Under the pieces are notes generated by a model. That model saw only the letters and a list, made by a program, of their open reading frames with translations. It was not told the DNA's origin and searched no databases. Shown here in pieces: positions 46,446-60,800 of a DNA stretch of 64,000 bases (position 1 is its first letter; each line of letters opens with the position of its first letter). Made by a program: the position numbers and the translations under genes. This DNA comes from Labyrinthula sp. Ha (taxonomy: Eukaryota; Sar; Bigyra; Labyrinthulida; Labyrinthulaceae): NCBI GenBank assembly GCA_015227615.1, contig JAALGZ010000053.1, positions 1 to 64,000 on the forward strand, read 5' to 3'.

Positions 46446-49400
46446 GTTTAGTAAGTGTCAGATAGTATCGACTAGTTGAATATTTCGTGTTTCTTATTCT
46501 TATCCCGGTTAACTTCTTATGTGTATAGGGATATCGTAAGCTTCTTACTTCTCTATAAAAAAATATCATGAACAACCATTGTCGCCTAATAAGTGTGAAC
46601 TTTAGAATACAAGTTATCGTGAAACTCTCATAATGTTGATGTTTAATCACAAAGGGTAGTCCTGTAGTTACATGACCATAGGGAACATTTTATATACTGG
46701 GAAGAAAATCGTACCAAACAAGTACAAAAGGAAGAACAAAAAAGATTGAACACAAAATTATTTATCACAATATACTTTGTCAGCTTATAGAAGTAAAAAT
46801 TATAGAAAACATAGCCTCAATTTACAGAGTATTAAGATATGCTGATGTTGATTTACTAAGAACAGTTTCGTTTTCTATTTGGTATGAGAAGTTCGGTAAT
46901 TCATAAGCGAATGAAGTATTGAATTTCCTTGCAATCTACAATATGGTGTTATATGTTTCTTATTAAGACTAGTTTTGAATAGTTGTTTTCCATTTCTAAT
47001 AATTAGTCACTTTATATAGACATTTCTCAGGATTTTTGATATATATATGGGCGTTTTAGGTGGGCTATATATACAAACTATAGTAATAATTCAATGATAA
47101 TTGAAAGAAAAATAAGCATAAAGTGTTGAAATCAAGTTTTAAAATCCATATCACAAGTAAAGGATTGTGTCATAATTCTTAAACTAATAAAGGTTAAGCA
47201 GATGCAACTCAAGTAAATTTCCAACGTCTACTGCCAACATTCCTTCACATAACACTGCCTTGCTTTTTCTCTACATATATATAACAATTATCAAATGTCT
47301 AGGATGTTAGAGGAAGAGAATTAGTTCTTTTCTCATAATGCTTCTTGTTCTTTGTGTGCAATAAACCAGAAGAAAATATCCAACAAAGCTACGGAGTCTT
47401 TATATCCCAACACCGTATCCACCCTGCCAATATTTGGCTGAAGGGTAAATTCGAAGAGATTTCTTTAAACTTTCGTAGGCGGCAATATTTGATGAGCTGA
47501 AGAACTTGTTAGTTTTTTTTTCTAATCTGTTCAGCCAGAAGTTTGACCAGCTAAATTATATCCTGATTTCAGTCTCTCATTTCTAGTTCAATGAGTTGAG
47601 TTTTAATTCTGAGAGCCAAGCTTTAGCTGCACTCGCAGAAGATCTTCCAGTAATACTTCACTTCTTCGATTTCTTATCGATTCCATCATTGAATTAATGA
47701 AACCAACAGAATTGCTCTCCCCCTACTTCATCTAAACGAAGGCTCAGGACGGAGGTTGTCTGCACAAAGGCTATTCATATTTGGATTTACACTTTTCCAT
47801 TATAGTACCTACCAGAAACTGATAGTGGAAACAAAAATATACAGTGAAGTAAGATTGAACACAAGGGAACTATACAAATGAAGATAGAACATGATTTTAA
47901 GAATTTGTACCAATTAAAGGTTCATCTAGCCATATTAAGATGTGAAATCACAAATCAGTTTGCAAACGCCTTATATAATTAAGTGTTGAACTTCTGAGAA
48001 GAGGTAGAACTTAGATTATACATGTGTTTGGTGCAAGTATTTTGGTGTAGATAGAAAACTGTGGGTATTCACCATTTGAGCTTCATTTGTGGCTCCACTG
48101 GGACTTTTCTACGTATGAGCTACAAATAGTTTACTTGAAATTCTCAGCAATGCGAATTTTGCTGCGAACTCAAACCATTAGGTAAAAATAAAAACTAATG
48201 TTATTATGAGGGTATTGAAAATAATTTTAGTAGTAACGAGTTCTCATGCTAAGCTGAAAAGTACCTAGCCTTAGCCCTATGAGATGTATTTCAGCCAAGA
48301 CAATAATTTTCATGTTAAGATCATAACTGAGTCTGTTTGCAGCAAACAGATTCAAGAAAAAGTATACAAAGATGAGAAACAAAAAAAATGTCGAAGCAAC
48401 TATAAATAAAAACTTAATATAGAAAGCGACTTCAACACCTGGACCTGATATCGTTTCTCGGTTGGCTTAGTGTTTTATTATGGGTTGCCGTATTATAACA
48501 TGCATTCCAAATATCTGCTTGGAAAGAACAATTTTTAATCGTTTTTCCATTAAAAACATACATCTAAGTATTTCCATCTTTATTATAGTTTACTAGCTTT
48601 TTGATGAAAGCAGTAACCCTTAGTAATGAAAATTGTTGGTAAGTAACCTCTGAGATGTCTAACCTGTTTCATAGCTCTGAAGAGCAAGAATAAATTCAGC
48701 ATTGGGTACAAATCTTTTTAAGATAAGTCTTGACATATCAATCACCGTAATATCTCAGAAATTATACAGAGTGTCAGTGTCTTACTTAGATAAAAGCATA
48801 TAACTTAGATTCACTTGGGGTACCTAGTCTAATCCATGCAACGTACTACCGTTATCTAACTAAATACATGTACCATAATCAAAGCGTACGCTCCAAGCAA
48901 GTATTCCTGTTGGAAAGTTATTTCTGTGTGAAATAAAGCTCATAAACTTTTTAACCATCTATCCTTTACAAAGAAATATATTTGTCGAGTATCAGAACAA
49001 AATTCCTATTTGTTACAATGTTAAGCTCTCCATTATCTAAATAGCTCAAAATTATAAGAAAATCTGAAAAAAAAAGTCCAAGAGAACTATATAACTACGA
49101 GTTAAAAAATATGGGTAAATATTTCTTCAATGTTTATGCTACCCAGCTTCATTATCGGCGCCAATTGTGGTTATCACTTAACAATGAGTATTGGTCCTTT
49201 CATATACCTCCTTAGAATAACTGTTGTGATTTAGCAACAATTCGTCGACCATCTCTTGGGTTATCTCCCTTATAGGTTTGTTTCAACGATACTCTAAACC
49301 TTTTGGCTGATTATTCATATTAACTGTTTATTGATAATGATTATGGGTACAGTTTATTTTTTCCTCTAAAATAAGGCTACCGTTAATTAAATGATTCTAT

Positions 49401-52400
49401 GTTCAACGATGATTCTCACAACAAAATATTAGACTTTTATTAAGATTCAAAGATTTTAATCCCACTTGGATCATTAAAAATGAATTTAAGCAGTTAGTGA
49501 ATTATCAACAACTACCAATGTGAAGATTTTGGGAAAATGTTTACTAGCCATTCATCAATAAACCAACTTGCACGTCTAGTCTGATGTGATCCCTTGATCG
49601 TATTCATGAGCACGTCCTGGCCAAAGTGATAACTTAATACTTGTTTTCATTCGATAATACGGCAAAATAGCATACCAAACTTGAACCAAGGACGAGATCA
49701 TACAGTTTTCAAATGGTAATCATTATTAAGCAAACTAAAAAAATAGAGCTTAGATAAAAATAAAAAACCCAAAGTTATTGCTATAATTTGATTCAAAATT
49801 AATATCATTTTGAAGTTAATACCATTTAGAAATGTGCAGATCTATCCAAGGATACATAAAATCCTTAATAAAAACAATTTTAAGTTTTCACCTCCTTCTG
49901 ATTCCTGAATGTATTTGGTTATTTCCGCACTCTTTGTGTTCTTTTTCTAAATATATAGTACCACCAATAAAATCTTAACAATATAACGTTGACATTAACT
50001 TTTGTCTCTGGATTACTTGATCTTTATAAACCTAGTTACAAAAATCTTATTTTGGTTAATTAGTAAGTCTCAGCACACTATATAAGAATCAAAACAGAAC
50101 AAAGTAATGGAATGTTACCAAAGAGCTCGGTAAGAATCGTTAATACAGTTAAACCGAAAATAAATGAGATTGAAGAGGTGTAAAAAAATGAAGTGCCACC
50201 TGATACTGGCTAATTTAGTATACTCTTAGAGAAAGTAGGCATTGCAGATCTATCTATGGACTGGGTAAGTCTTCAGCCATTATCGGAGAAGTCTTTTACA
50301 AAAGATTAATAGAGTCTCAAATATCCTCCCCAGGCTTAATAGATTTTCTCTAGATTTTTGAGTTTTACTATTTATCCCCTAAGAATAATGTGGTATCAAT
50401 GTTGAGGCTAATCCATGTACCACTAATTCCTACTCTCGTCTCTTCTTTGCTTCTGTTTGCAGATGTGCCTCCAAACCATGACTAAGCAAAAATACACTGA
50501 CATTTGATGTTAATCTTCGCTAATATCTTGCCCGATCGATGAGTCACATTAGTTTTAGGTACTTCGCTGAGTCTTAACAGTGTTACTACATAACATATAA
50601 CCTTGATTCCTTCTAATAAGCATTTCAATCAGAAGTACCATTTCTTTTCAAGATAAAAGTAAAAGAATTATCTATTTTTTTACCGAGATAAATTGTTTGT
50701 TGCTGAACTACCTAGTTACTAAAATATTTTTATAAATATTCCAACAGTTCTCAATGGGAACTTGGTTTATTGGGCTTACAAATTTTGTATGTTAAATTTT
50801 GTAAACTAGTAGTTTCAGTCAGTTATCAGGTACAATGTTGAAAAAGAAAAGGTTTCCCTGAAGACATATTCTAGAACTAGCTCTATTAGTCAAATTTGCA
50901 AAGATTGAGGAAACGACCAATCTCACTTTCAAAGTCAAATAGAATCAATGGAATATCAATTTGGTTACAGAGCTTTAGATATAGAAATACCTAACTTGCT
51001 CCTCCAAAATTGTAACAGCTTGACCGCATTTGCTATGAACATCATAAATAAGGTTAAATATCTCAACATTATTTGAGAGATCATGTAATGGAAAGACAGT
51101 GCGCTGGAACATACTCTTACTCCAGGTTTAAAACTCATCGGAACATAATTCAATAGACTTATTTGGACCATATGGCCGAGCAAGAGAAATAGTTAGAGAA
51201 ATTCCACACAGGCCAGGAGAGAGTATAATTACTTACAAGATATATAATAAATAGCAAGATATTAAAATAATATTATTAAAATATTTTCTTATTGTTTCTG
51301 TAAGGAATTTATATCTAGTTCAAATTTAGGTTGCATGTGACACATGATCCTTCAAGTCTGGGATAATCTACGTCTCATAGAGTGATCCACATGACCCGAC
51401 CCATCCTCTCTACTTAGTCCTCGATGAATGGTAGAATTAATGTGTACTCCCTCCCTTTGCTTTGAAGATTGGTATGTTCAAGCAAATGCAAAAATCTTGA
51501 AACTGATATCCATATTAAGGGAAAGGAAGTACGAACAGCTTGAAACTAGAATGCCCCATTTTTGAAAAATGAAAATTTCCCATAGAGCAAGAAAAATATT
51601 TTAAGCATTAGTGTTTTTTACAAGACCTTGTATATTTAATGAATTTAATAACACTCTTGTAACCACAGATATTTATTAATATCTCATCTTCTTAATTCAC
51701 ATCATACCCTTTAAGTGAACCTTCTTAGCCACTATTAATAGTTTTCTTGCATGTTCAAGCAAGTTATGATCTAATATTTTTGAATCCTCGCCAACTTTTA
51801 TATCCATAACGGCCTTAACAATCAGATCAACAGCATGCTCGATGTAAGATACTTCAGAGCTATCATTTCTGAATATGTCAAAAGTTTCTCTATGGCTGAG
51901 GCATGATCAAATAATTAAAAATCTTTTCTATTCTCTTTTTAATATTTACAGAGCCATCCTAACCAAGTAGTAGCTCACCTTAGTATATACTTGCTGTTTT
52001 TTCTAGACCTGTTCATCCTTTCTGGGGTTTCTCCTTTCTTTCGTTTTCTACTCATTTGATTTTGATCTAACAATTGAGAAACTGATTGCACCAATCTGAA
52101 TCTGAAGTCTCTGCCTCCTAAACCAAACAAAAACTATTTACAACATATCTAGGCATCAGATCGGAAAAGTTACAAGAATAATTATTTGACATATGTCTTA
52201 ATTCAGTTTACTAATAAGAGAAACATGGGCAATGCTTATTGATAAATTATCAATAAACCAAGTTCAACCCCTAAACATATTCAGCGCACTAACAGTATTC
52301 TTGCAAATTGCATATAATACTCCTAGTTATTTAAAAGTACAAAAACAATAAGGCTTCTGTCTGACTAAAAGACTAAAGGTTAAAGACATTTAAATTGTAA

Positions 52401-53476
52401 ACAGGAATTTCGAAATTGACCTAAGACCTCCCCAGCAGCTATAGCAAAACACTAACAGAGTTAGCTAACCTTAAGGCACCTTAAAAAATAATAAGAAATT
52501 CCAGTTCTGCGTATGGGCTCGCATAATAAACAAGCCTTAGAGCTTCCATCGATAGGTCAAGAAGATTAATCTATTTCACTTTATATAACCCCAAAGGATG
52601 ATCTGCATGTTACAACTGCTTCAGCCATATTAATCCTACTACAGTTACCAAAAAATAACTAATTGCTCTTGAGAGTTAAATAAACTTTAAATAAATGTAG
52701 ACAAGTGCATTTCTTGGGAAGATTGTAACACTTCATTGAATAACTAATTAAAAACTGTATACATAGTTTTCACCGAGAATATTTCCAGTAATGTTGTCAG
52801 TAAACACTATGAATTAATTTAGCTCTAAGGAATCTTAAGTTGTGGGTGCTTTTTGTATTCTGAGATGAAGGTTTGTTATCTACGAAATAAGGATGGTAAA
52901 GTAAATGCTCAAAGGAAGAAAATAGGTAATGACTATATGACATGATATCAATTACTTGAGTTGCTTTGCACTTAAGAGGCAAGACTATTCATATATATAT
53001 TTTTTCGATAATAAGAATCCCCATAAGAAATAATTGAATGTCTAACAATAAAAATTAAACTTAGCGGCTAAACGTAAAGAGTAGAACAACCTTCAGGTTC
53101 GTTAGAGTTTTCTCAAAGTCTTGCAATAGCTAGATAAGTGTCTAGGCAAGTTAGAAAACTTCAATTCGACATATAAATTGCAAGAAGAAAATAATACTTC
53201 GTAAGCAATAGTAGTATCTTAAAGACACTTGCTTTTCAGTTGCTGTCCTGGAAAGAGCACTTAGTAAAACAAATATACTGGGTACTAAGTTCATGAAGAG
53301 AAAGTTGATTGTGAAATAAAAACATAGAATATGTGCCTTAGTAATAAAGAGTTTGTGATACGGGAGAACTAGCAATAGATACAATAAAACATTTAATAAT
53401 GGCATGTGGCTATACAAAGAAATAATGAAACAATCTATCAAATAAACAAGAAAACAAAGCATGTATTGTTTCCAAA
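46446..53476. other. Gene-poor stretch between the 7TM-RGS paralogues
   Basis: About 7 kb with no open frame above about 105 codons. The hydrophobic frame at 53151-53462, just downstream of copy B, has no known relatives that I can recognise and is most likely chance in the 3' flank. No repeats or RNA genes were seen. Confidence 0.5.
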
Positions 53477-54889
53477 CTATAAAGATGCGTCCATCAAGCT
53501 ATAATCTATCTCAGAACCAACAAATTGTCTATATTTCATTGTTCTCTTAAATCTTGGAAAACTGTTGGAACTCATCAGTTGATATACTTCCTTTATAGCC
53601 TCATCAAAAAGCTCTTTTTCAACTAACGTATCTTTCATCTTTTCCTTTATATCTTCAGCAGTTTTATAACCAATGTTAATTGTAGCAAAATATTGAAACG
53701 ATGTTTGAGACTCAGTATCAATCCAGCGACTAACAATATTCTTAGCCATAATTTTACTTGCTGTTGTTCCCACCTGATTAAAGTCTTCTTTCCACTTTGT
53801 CGCAACTAGATAAAAATTTAAGCTCTCAATTGAAAGTTCATATATCATATAGCTTCGAAATACTTTCAAACCAGTATCTGACTCCAACAACTGTTTCAAC
53901 GTTATTATTTCTTCACTTTCTATCATTTTTCTAGAAAAAATAACTTTTAACGGAAGAACAATTGCAATGGAAAAGCCAGAAGCAAAACCTATATCAATTA
54001 AAACACCAGGAGCAAAGCGATAAATTTGTGAAGGGTCATCAGTTGGATATATATATCCAATAACAGTAAAGAAAATTCCAAAAAGAAGAGGAACTGCTAT
54101 GGATATCTTAATTTCGTACATAAAGTTATAGGGATCAGGTCTATCTTTGGTTACCTTATGAATATAAAGTGAAAAACACAAACCACCAATTCCATAAAGA
54201 GAAATCAAAATGTTATTTGCAAAGTATGCTTCTGTCGTCAAGGTTGTACATCCAGCACCAAAAGTACATAATAAAACAGCTTGTACAGCCGAAAGTGCAA
54301 GACTAAACAAAACAACGAGAGAGAAGATCTTCAACTTGTTTTTCTTTTGTATCAATTTTCCTAGCCTTTCTAACTCATTTTCATCCTTCTGATAACCAGA
54401 TTCTTGTTTTGTATCTTCTGTTTCTAAAGAAGGTCGTCGTTGTGGAGTTGATTTCTTTTGAGATGTCTTGTTTAAAGAAGCATAATATTCAAGAGACTGT
54501 TTCTGAAAAAGCTTGAAAGACAACTTATTAAATTTCACTTGCAAAAACCATTGCCAAACTCTAAAAATTTGTACTGACAAGAACAATGGGACAATTGCAG
54601 AGTAAGGAAAGACATACTGAAAGCAGCTTACAGACTCAACAATATTCTGATCCGTTCTCAAAAAAGGACCAACAAATATGTTGAAACTCCAGGAAATACA
54701 AAGTACAAACACATGAATTTTTGATCTTTGCACAAGAGTCGGATAATTTTTATTCTCAAATGTAAACCATAAAACGAGTGAGATTACAATAAGAGAAGAA
54801 AACAAGATTACACAAGACAGACTAAAAAGTTTGAAGTTTGAAGTATAACTCTCTGAAACGCAAAGTTCTTCATCTGTTAGGTTCGTCAT
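53477..54889 (-). CDS. 7TM-RGS protein, copy B
   Basis: A 470-residue single-exon paralogue of the gene at 45015-46445, with the same seven membrane segments, charged loop 3-4 and C-terminal RGS domain (LLESDTGLKVFRSYMIYELS onward). The two proteins are almost identical from the third membrane segment to the start of the sixth. They then diverge suddenly after PLLFGI (PVTLLRYF against FFTVIGYI) and differ at many positions in the N-terminus and the distal RGS region. Such patchwork fits tandem duplication followed by partial gene conversion. The divergent stretch between segments 6 and 7 may face the outside and could differ in ligand sensing, which is inference. The start at 54889 is the first ATG in frame. 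Confidence 0.9.
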   Translation of the reverse strand: MTNLTDEELCVSESYTSNFKLFSLSCVILFSSLIVISLVLWFTFENKNYPTLVQRSKIHVFVLCISWSFNIFVGPFLRTDQNIVESVSCFQYVFPYSAIVPLFLSVQIFRVWQWFLQVKFNKLSFKLFQKQSLEYYASLNKTSQKKSTPQRRPSLETEDTKQESGYQKDENELERLGKLIQKKNKLKIFSLVVLFSLALSAVQAVLLCTFGAGCTTLTTEAYFANNILISLYGIGGLCFSLYIHKVTKDRPDPYNFMYEIKISIAVPLLFGIFFTVIGYIYPTDDPSQIYRFAPGVLIDIGFASGFSIAIVLPLKVIFSRKMIESEEIITLKQLLESDTGLKVFRSYMIYELSIESLNFYLVATKWKEDFNQVGTTASKIMAKNIVSRWIDTESQTSFQYFATINIGYKTAEDIKEKMKDTLVEKELFDEAIKEVYQLMSSNSFPRFKRTMKYRQFVGSEIDYSLMDASL

Positions 54890-57800
54890 GTTTATAATTT
54901 TTATGTTTGTATAGTAAGAGTTCGACAGTTTGTATTAGTTGAATATTACGCAGTTTCAGCTGTTATCCCAGTTAACTTCTCATATATCTGGGAACAAGAA
55001 TAGTTGGGAATTGTTATTGGTATAGCATATATTGATAGATGTAACTAGGAGGAATTTATGCTACAGAGCAGTACTGAACAAAGGGATATGTTATTGTAGT
55101 TGTACTTGCAAGCTAGCAGTAAATTTATGCCGACTAGGACAGCACCTCATCTATTATTGCCGACCTAGGCATGACTATCGTTATCTTTAGAATGTTAACG
55201 TATTGTTGCTTAACGTTAGAAAGTTTACATGTAGGATAAATTTTGCAATTTTCACTGCTAACGTTAGGTTTGTGATCCATATCGTATTAACGTTAGTCAA
55301 TTGACACTAGACCGTATTTTGGAAATGTTTAACTTTCCACACATAAACTAAGGGCTCATTAACCAATTGAAATTACACAGGACTTTTGAAGAAATAAAAC
55401 GATATTGTGAGAGAACAAAATCAACTCAAACAACAAGAACATAGAAGCTACCACTATAGAAAACCTCGCCACTTCTCTTCCAATGTCTAATTAGCTTATA
55501 GTTTTAGCTCTTAGGTTATTATTATTTGAACTTTTTAACGAAGAAAGCTAGAACTTATTTGAATAATAAGCTTGAAGTATACATGTTTTTAGTATTCATT
55601 CCTCAAAACATCAATCTTACCCTTGGAAGGTTGAGTTTGTTTTATGCTTTAATGTCTAGCAGAATAAAACAGGAATATTGAATTTAGAAGCCAAAGTCTA
55701 TAATCAGCAAAAATACATGTTGAAAATTATTTATGGCTAAAAGTTTAGACAACACTAATAATAGTTACCCCCAATACCTCATAGTACACTGCAACCCGAC
55801 TGTCTTATGAATCTTCTGCTCCATACCAACATATATTCAAAGAGCTCCCTAATTGTTTATTTCTTATATACTCAATCTCATACTAAGTTTCTGTTGTTCT
55901 TTTTTCTTTGTTTTAACAATATTTAAATATTTCCTACGTCACCAAAATCTCAAACGGAGTTGAGACACGTCCGAGTTCTAAGCCTGAAACACCAAAGAGA
56001 ATTTTGTAGTTATAACGTTAAATCTAACGTTAAAACTAGTTATGTATTCCCATTAACGTTACTCACGCGTACCCTCAATTGCGAGCATCTTGGTAACGTT
56101 GGAGTTAACGGCATTTTGATAGTTCTGCGTAGATCAGGTTACTAGACTTCTTTTAAATTTGGTCTACCAGAGGCAATACAAACTGAAGAAAATAAACATC
56201 AGGTCAGTTTAATCCCGATATTGACAAGACCTGGAAGGAATGTCATCAATGTACTTCAGTGCTTTCGTTCCTGGTGTTAAAATATTCAAATTCAACTTGC
56301 CCCTAGTTATAGTTTAAACTTTAGGTTTAGCAATACTTTCACTTCATATAAGACCAACAACAACACGTTGGATATTGATTTGCCTACTTCTGGTGTACCA
56401 AGAATGAACCTCAAAGACCTTTAATTTATATATAACTTAAGTTATATGAGTCACTTCCGATAGGGTGGATGCAAAGAGCACCAAAACAAAGAATGTTTAA
56501 TATTAACAAAATAGTTCCATCCCAATTAAAGATTGAATACACCAGACTCTGCTTAGTAAACTCGAAATGGGTTTATTGTATATTCTTGGATCAAGAGCAA
56601 ACATTTTAACACTCACAAGCTAACCAAAGACACTTTTCTCCGTTGTATGAAACTAGTTAGGGTCGTTTACTTGACAATGTTTCAGTGAAGGAAGCAGCTC
56701 GGTTCATTTTCATTTTTTTAGGAACACGATAATTTTTTTCCGAAGAAGCAGGTATTTAGTTAATAGTTTGCATCAAGCCAGAGTTAAATGAAAGGAGACA
56801 GTACTTTTATTTGACGAATAACCTTGCACCCAACGTGTGTAGATACTGTGGGCCCAGAGCTTGACAAATTTATCAGGACAATACTTCCTGTGATTCACAT
56901 TAGAGATAAGAGAGAGGACAAAGTGAAATTTCATGCAAACCATGGGAGGCTTACTCTGTACTGAATAAGACATGCTTCAGCTATAAAACTTTTATTGTTT
57001 CATAAATGGAACTATGTGTACTTCTGGATAGATATGACGGTAGCGCTAGATTTAGACCCAGGGAGCGAGGCATTGTTGAGGCATATGCTCTTACTCCATA
57101 CCTAGGGGACATGTTGTCCGATTATTCTACTCGGGAATAAAGAAGCATTCTTGCAAACTTCATGTTTTTTTTACAACAGGATGTATGTTCTCTATTTCCC
57201 ATCATTTGAACGGTTTTCCATTGAGCTCCAATTTAATTCATTTCGAAAGAAACTTAAGGATATTGCTGTCTATAGGGATTAAAAATAATTCCTGAATCTA
57301 CCATTGAAAAATCTAGTATTGCTTAGACAAGCTACAGTTCCTTAGCCATGCCAATGACTATAACTTCCTCAAATTCCATGTTCTTAATAAAAATTTCCCA
57401 TGTTTTCTAGTAATCTGAACTTCTTCGGTACAACTATTGTAACTGAAGCCATGTTCTAAGTCTCGCTCACATATACTAAACTTTCATTGCTACATCAAAA
57501 CTTTCTCTGGCATCGATATTAAACTTCTCCAGTAGGAAACCCATAGCATTATTTGGGTCTACAGTCATTGTATTAGGTACTAGAGTAAAGTCTCAAAATA
57601 ACTTTATAGAACTACCTCACTGGCCTGTATACTTTATTACCCAGTAATGTTCATACCGCTATAAGAAATCCCTGTCAAATACTGTGTAGATGTTATTTTC
57701 TTGTAAAACCTGTTGCTTGCGGAATACACGTCCAAGAAGAAAATATTTTAAATAAAGTTATGTGATTTTCCCCTATTTGTCAAGTTATTAGTGAAGATTG

Positions 57801-60800
57801 GTTATTACTCTTATGATGTGTCATTGAAACAAAAGTTACCCCTTAGAGACGGAAGTCTTATTAATAAGACTTTAGTGCGATCTTAAAGTAATAGAAGATG
57901 TAACCCAGCTTTATTTAAATAATGGTTAGTAGAATGCAAACGGAAAAACGCCTCGCAATATAATTTATGCAACATCAAGTAACAGAAACCCCTCATTTGC
58001 ACATGGTTTTGTTCAAAAATATTGGCGAAGTATGTAATGTAGGCTAGTTAACGTCTAGGGTGGGGATATCATTTGCTGTGCTTCCATCTTGCAATGTGCT
58101 ATACCGTTTCATATATATAGCTATTATTCACATAGAACACTTACGGAGTGTTTTATTTGAAGTGTTCATGGGGTACAGGAAACCAATTATAGCCTTAGTA
58201 TTGTATCAAAATTTTCTTATCTTGCGGCTAGCCAACATCCATTCTTGTATAAAGGCTTCTTAACTTTGCAATTGCATTATTAAGTCTAGAGTGTCTATTT
58301 GGTAGGCTTCAATAAGTCTTCAAGAGCAACACGCTAAGAAGTTAGGAATGGGAGACATGACTGACATTATGGTAAGAAAAAAAACATGTGGTTTTCATGT
58401 CATGAACTCTCCATACAATAACTAGTTGCGGAACTAAGCAATGCTTAAGATTCTCTGCCATCCCGTCGATTTAAGTAAGGTTTAGCATAAGCTTTTACTA
58501 AGGAGCTCTGATTGAAGAATGAAAGTAGTAAAAATCGAGTATATAGTTTATTAGAACCCAGTTAATAACACTTGCTGAAGACTATAAATCATCATTTTAG
58601 ATTCTGCTCATAGATCTTAAAATGTTCTATATACCTTATTTTTTGTAAATGTAACGTGGAAACAGTAGACTATTTTTGAAAATAGTATTATACTTAAAGT
58701 GAAAGGGGGTATATATAAATTCTCTTAGAACTCGGAGGGAAATATCTGGAACAACTTTTACATAGAGCTTCAGTTGAAGATATTCATGACAAATAAGTGG
58801 AAACCTTAATTAAATTTAATCTAAAAATACTAGAGAGATATAAACTTTCATTTTGATTAATTTATTTTTACAAATGCTTTATCATTTGCCTTGTGTATTT
58901 TGCCCAGAAGATATACTTGCTAGAGAAAGTTAGTTTCCGTATAATTATTTGGATAAATAAAGTAGGAATGAAGGATGATTTTAAGAAGCAAGAGTCCCAG
59001 GCTTCTCGAATCATCCTAATAACGTAATTACAGAGTCATAGGATACTTCCATGGTAAACGCAATAAGAATTCAGGTTATAAGAGTTTTTCGGAAGTTTAT
59101 TTCGAGAGTTAGTTAAGGACAAGTCTGATTAAGTTTTATTCTGCGTAGCCACTACAAACGAAAAAAAATCCCCAGTGGTCTTCATGGCTTAAAGATATAA
59201 CATTAATTCATTTATTTAATAATCGAAGATTTAAGTATATTTCACAATTATTTTTGTGTAGCTTCAGCTGATATCAAGGCAAAATAACGATGAAACCTCA
59301 TTTCTGCTGCTATGAAACCCTATAAAGCGTAGCTACCCATAGCCACTGAATCTACCCTGTCTTTTCCCACTCCTTAACTCTATATCTCTATATTATGGCG
59401 TGAAGAAATAACATTTTTATTTTACCAGTACTCCAAAGGTATAATTTCCTCGAAGCAATATATCTAATGTATTTTTGTTGCAAAGTGTTTCTATCTTCTG
59501 AAGAAGTCAATTCTTTAGAAACAAGTTCACGAGAATGTTTAACACCATGATTATTCATGAAATTTCCCCAAATTTATTGGGTGAAGCTTTTAATATATAT
59601 ATTGTTTCCAGCGAGTATTACCATTCGCCCAAACGTAAGACTGTCGTGTTGATAACAAGCTTTTTCAAACCTAGTGATGTTGATGTGTCAAAAGCAGTTA
59701 ACTTTCGTCTTCGAAGTAACATTTTTGAACTGTTAAGGGTCACGAATCGTTTGGTAAAATGGGGTTATGAGTCATAATACCGGAGAATCTAGGTAGAAAT
59801 GTGAGACCATTATTGTCCCACATTTGATTGTATAAAAAGAAATTTATTACAGCTTTTATCTGTGGTTACGGATAATCAATACACGACACATGGTGTAACT
59901 GATATTGACTTTAATGATATCGGCTAACCTGTCAAAATGCGAAATATAATGAAGGCACATTCTAAGACTTTCAGTTTGCATGGAAACCGAGTTATATCTA
60001 GATATGCTTACAGAATATATGGACCCAGAAACTATGGTTGAAGTTTTGAAAGGGTTGGATAATAGTAATGTTATTTGCCGTACAGCGCTAACATAGAAAG
60101 CAAGGTAGTTGATAACAATTTGAATCCGTTGCAAAAAACAATACGGCTTGGGTATTTCTAGTCAAAACTTGATGAAACAAGTTAACCTGATTGAATTGAA
60201 GAAATAATATACTCAAGTAGATATTCAAACATCTATTGTTGCTTTGGACACTGATATTCGGAAATTAATAGAAGCTGCAGTTTTTAGCAAATAAGAAATA
60301 ATTAGTACAATGGTTAACCCTTATTGAAAACTGTAGATGGCTCAGGTACTATTCTATCTGTCCAAAGCAAAACTTCTTGGGCCCCCCAGCTTACTTAAGA
60401 TAATCTCACTTAATGCAAAGCAACATTTAATGTCGGTTGGAAATACATTTAATTTCCTTATTGACGTTTTAATCTCCGAAAAATATAGAACAGATGTAGT
60501 AACAAGGTTCTTCGAATGGACGGAATACATTCCTCGCGTTAGGTTTGTCAGAATTCTCTTTGGAAAATTAGTATTGTTAATGCTTAGTGACTGATAACTC
60601 TAATGCAAGCTTAAAACGACACTTCAGGATTCAGCAGTGATGCAGGTGAAGCCTTTTCTGGGCTGACAACAAGTTGAGATAACAGAACTATATAATATGT
60701 CTTCAACGCAGAAAACTTTTGGTCAGGTATTAAGATGAACTTTTGAAAAAGGACTCTTCTGCCTCTATAATAAATATTATGTTTCATCTTTAAACTACTG

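Noticed and set aside
53151-53462. 103-codon hydrophobic minus-strand frame 14 bp downstream of 7TM-RGS copy B
   Set aside because: About five frames of this length are expected by chance in the window. No motif or homologue is recognised, and its hydrophobicity follows from T-rich composition.
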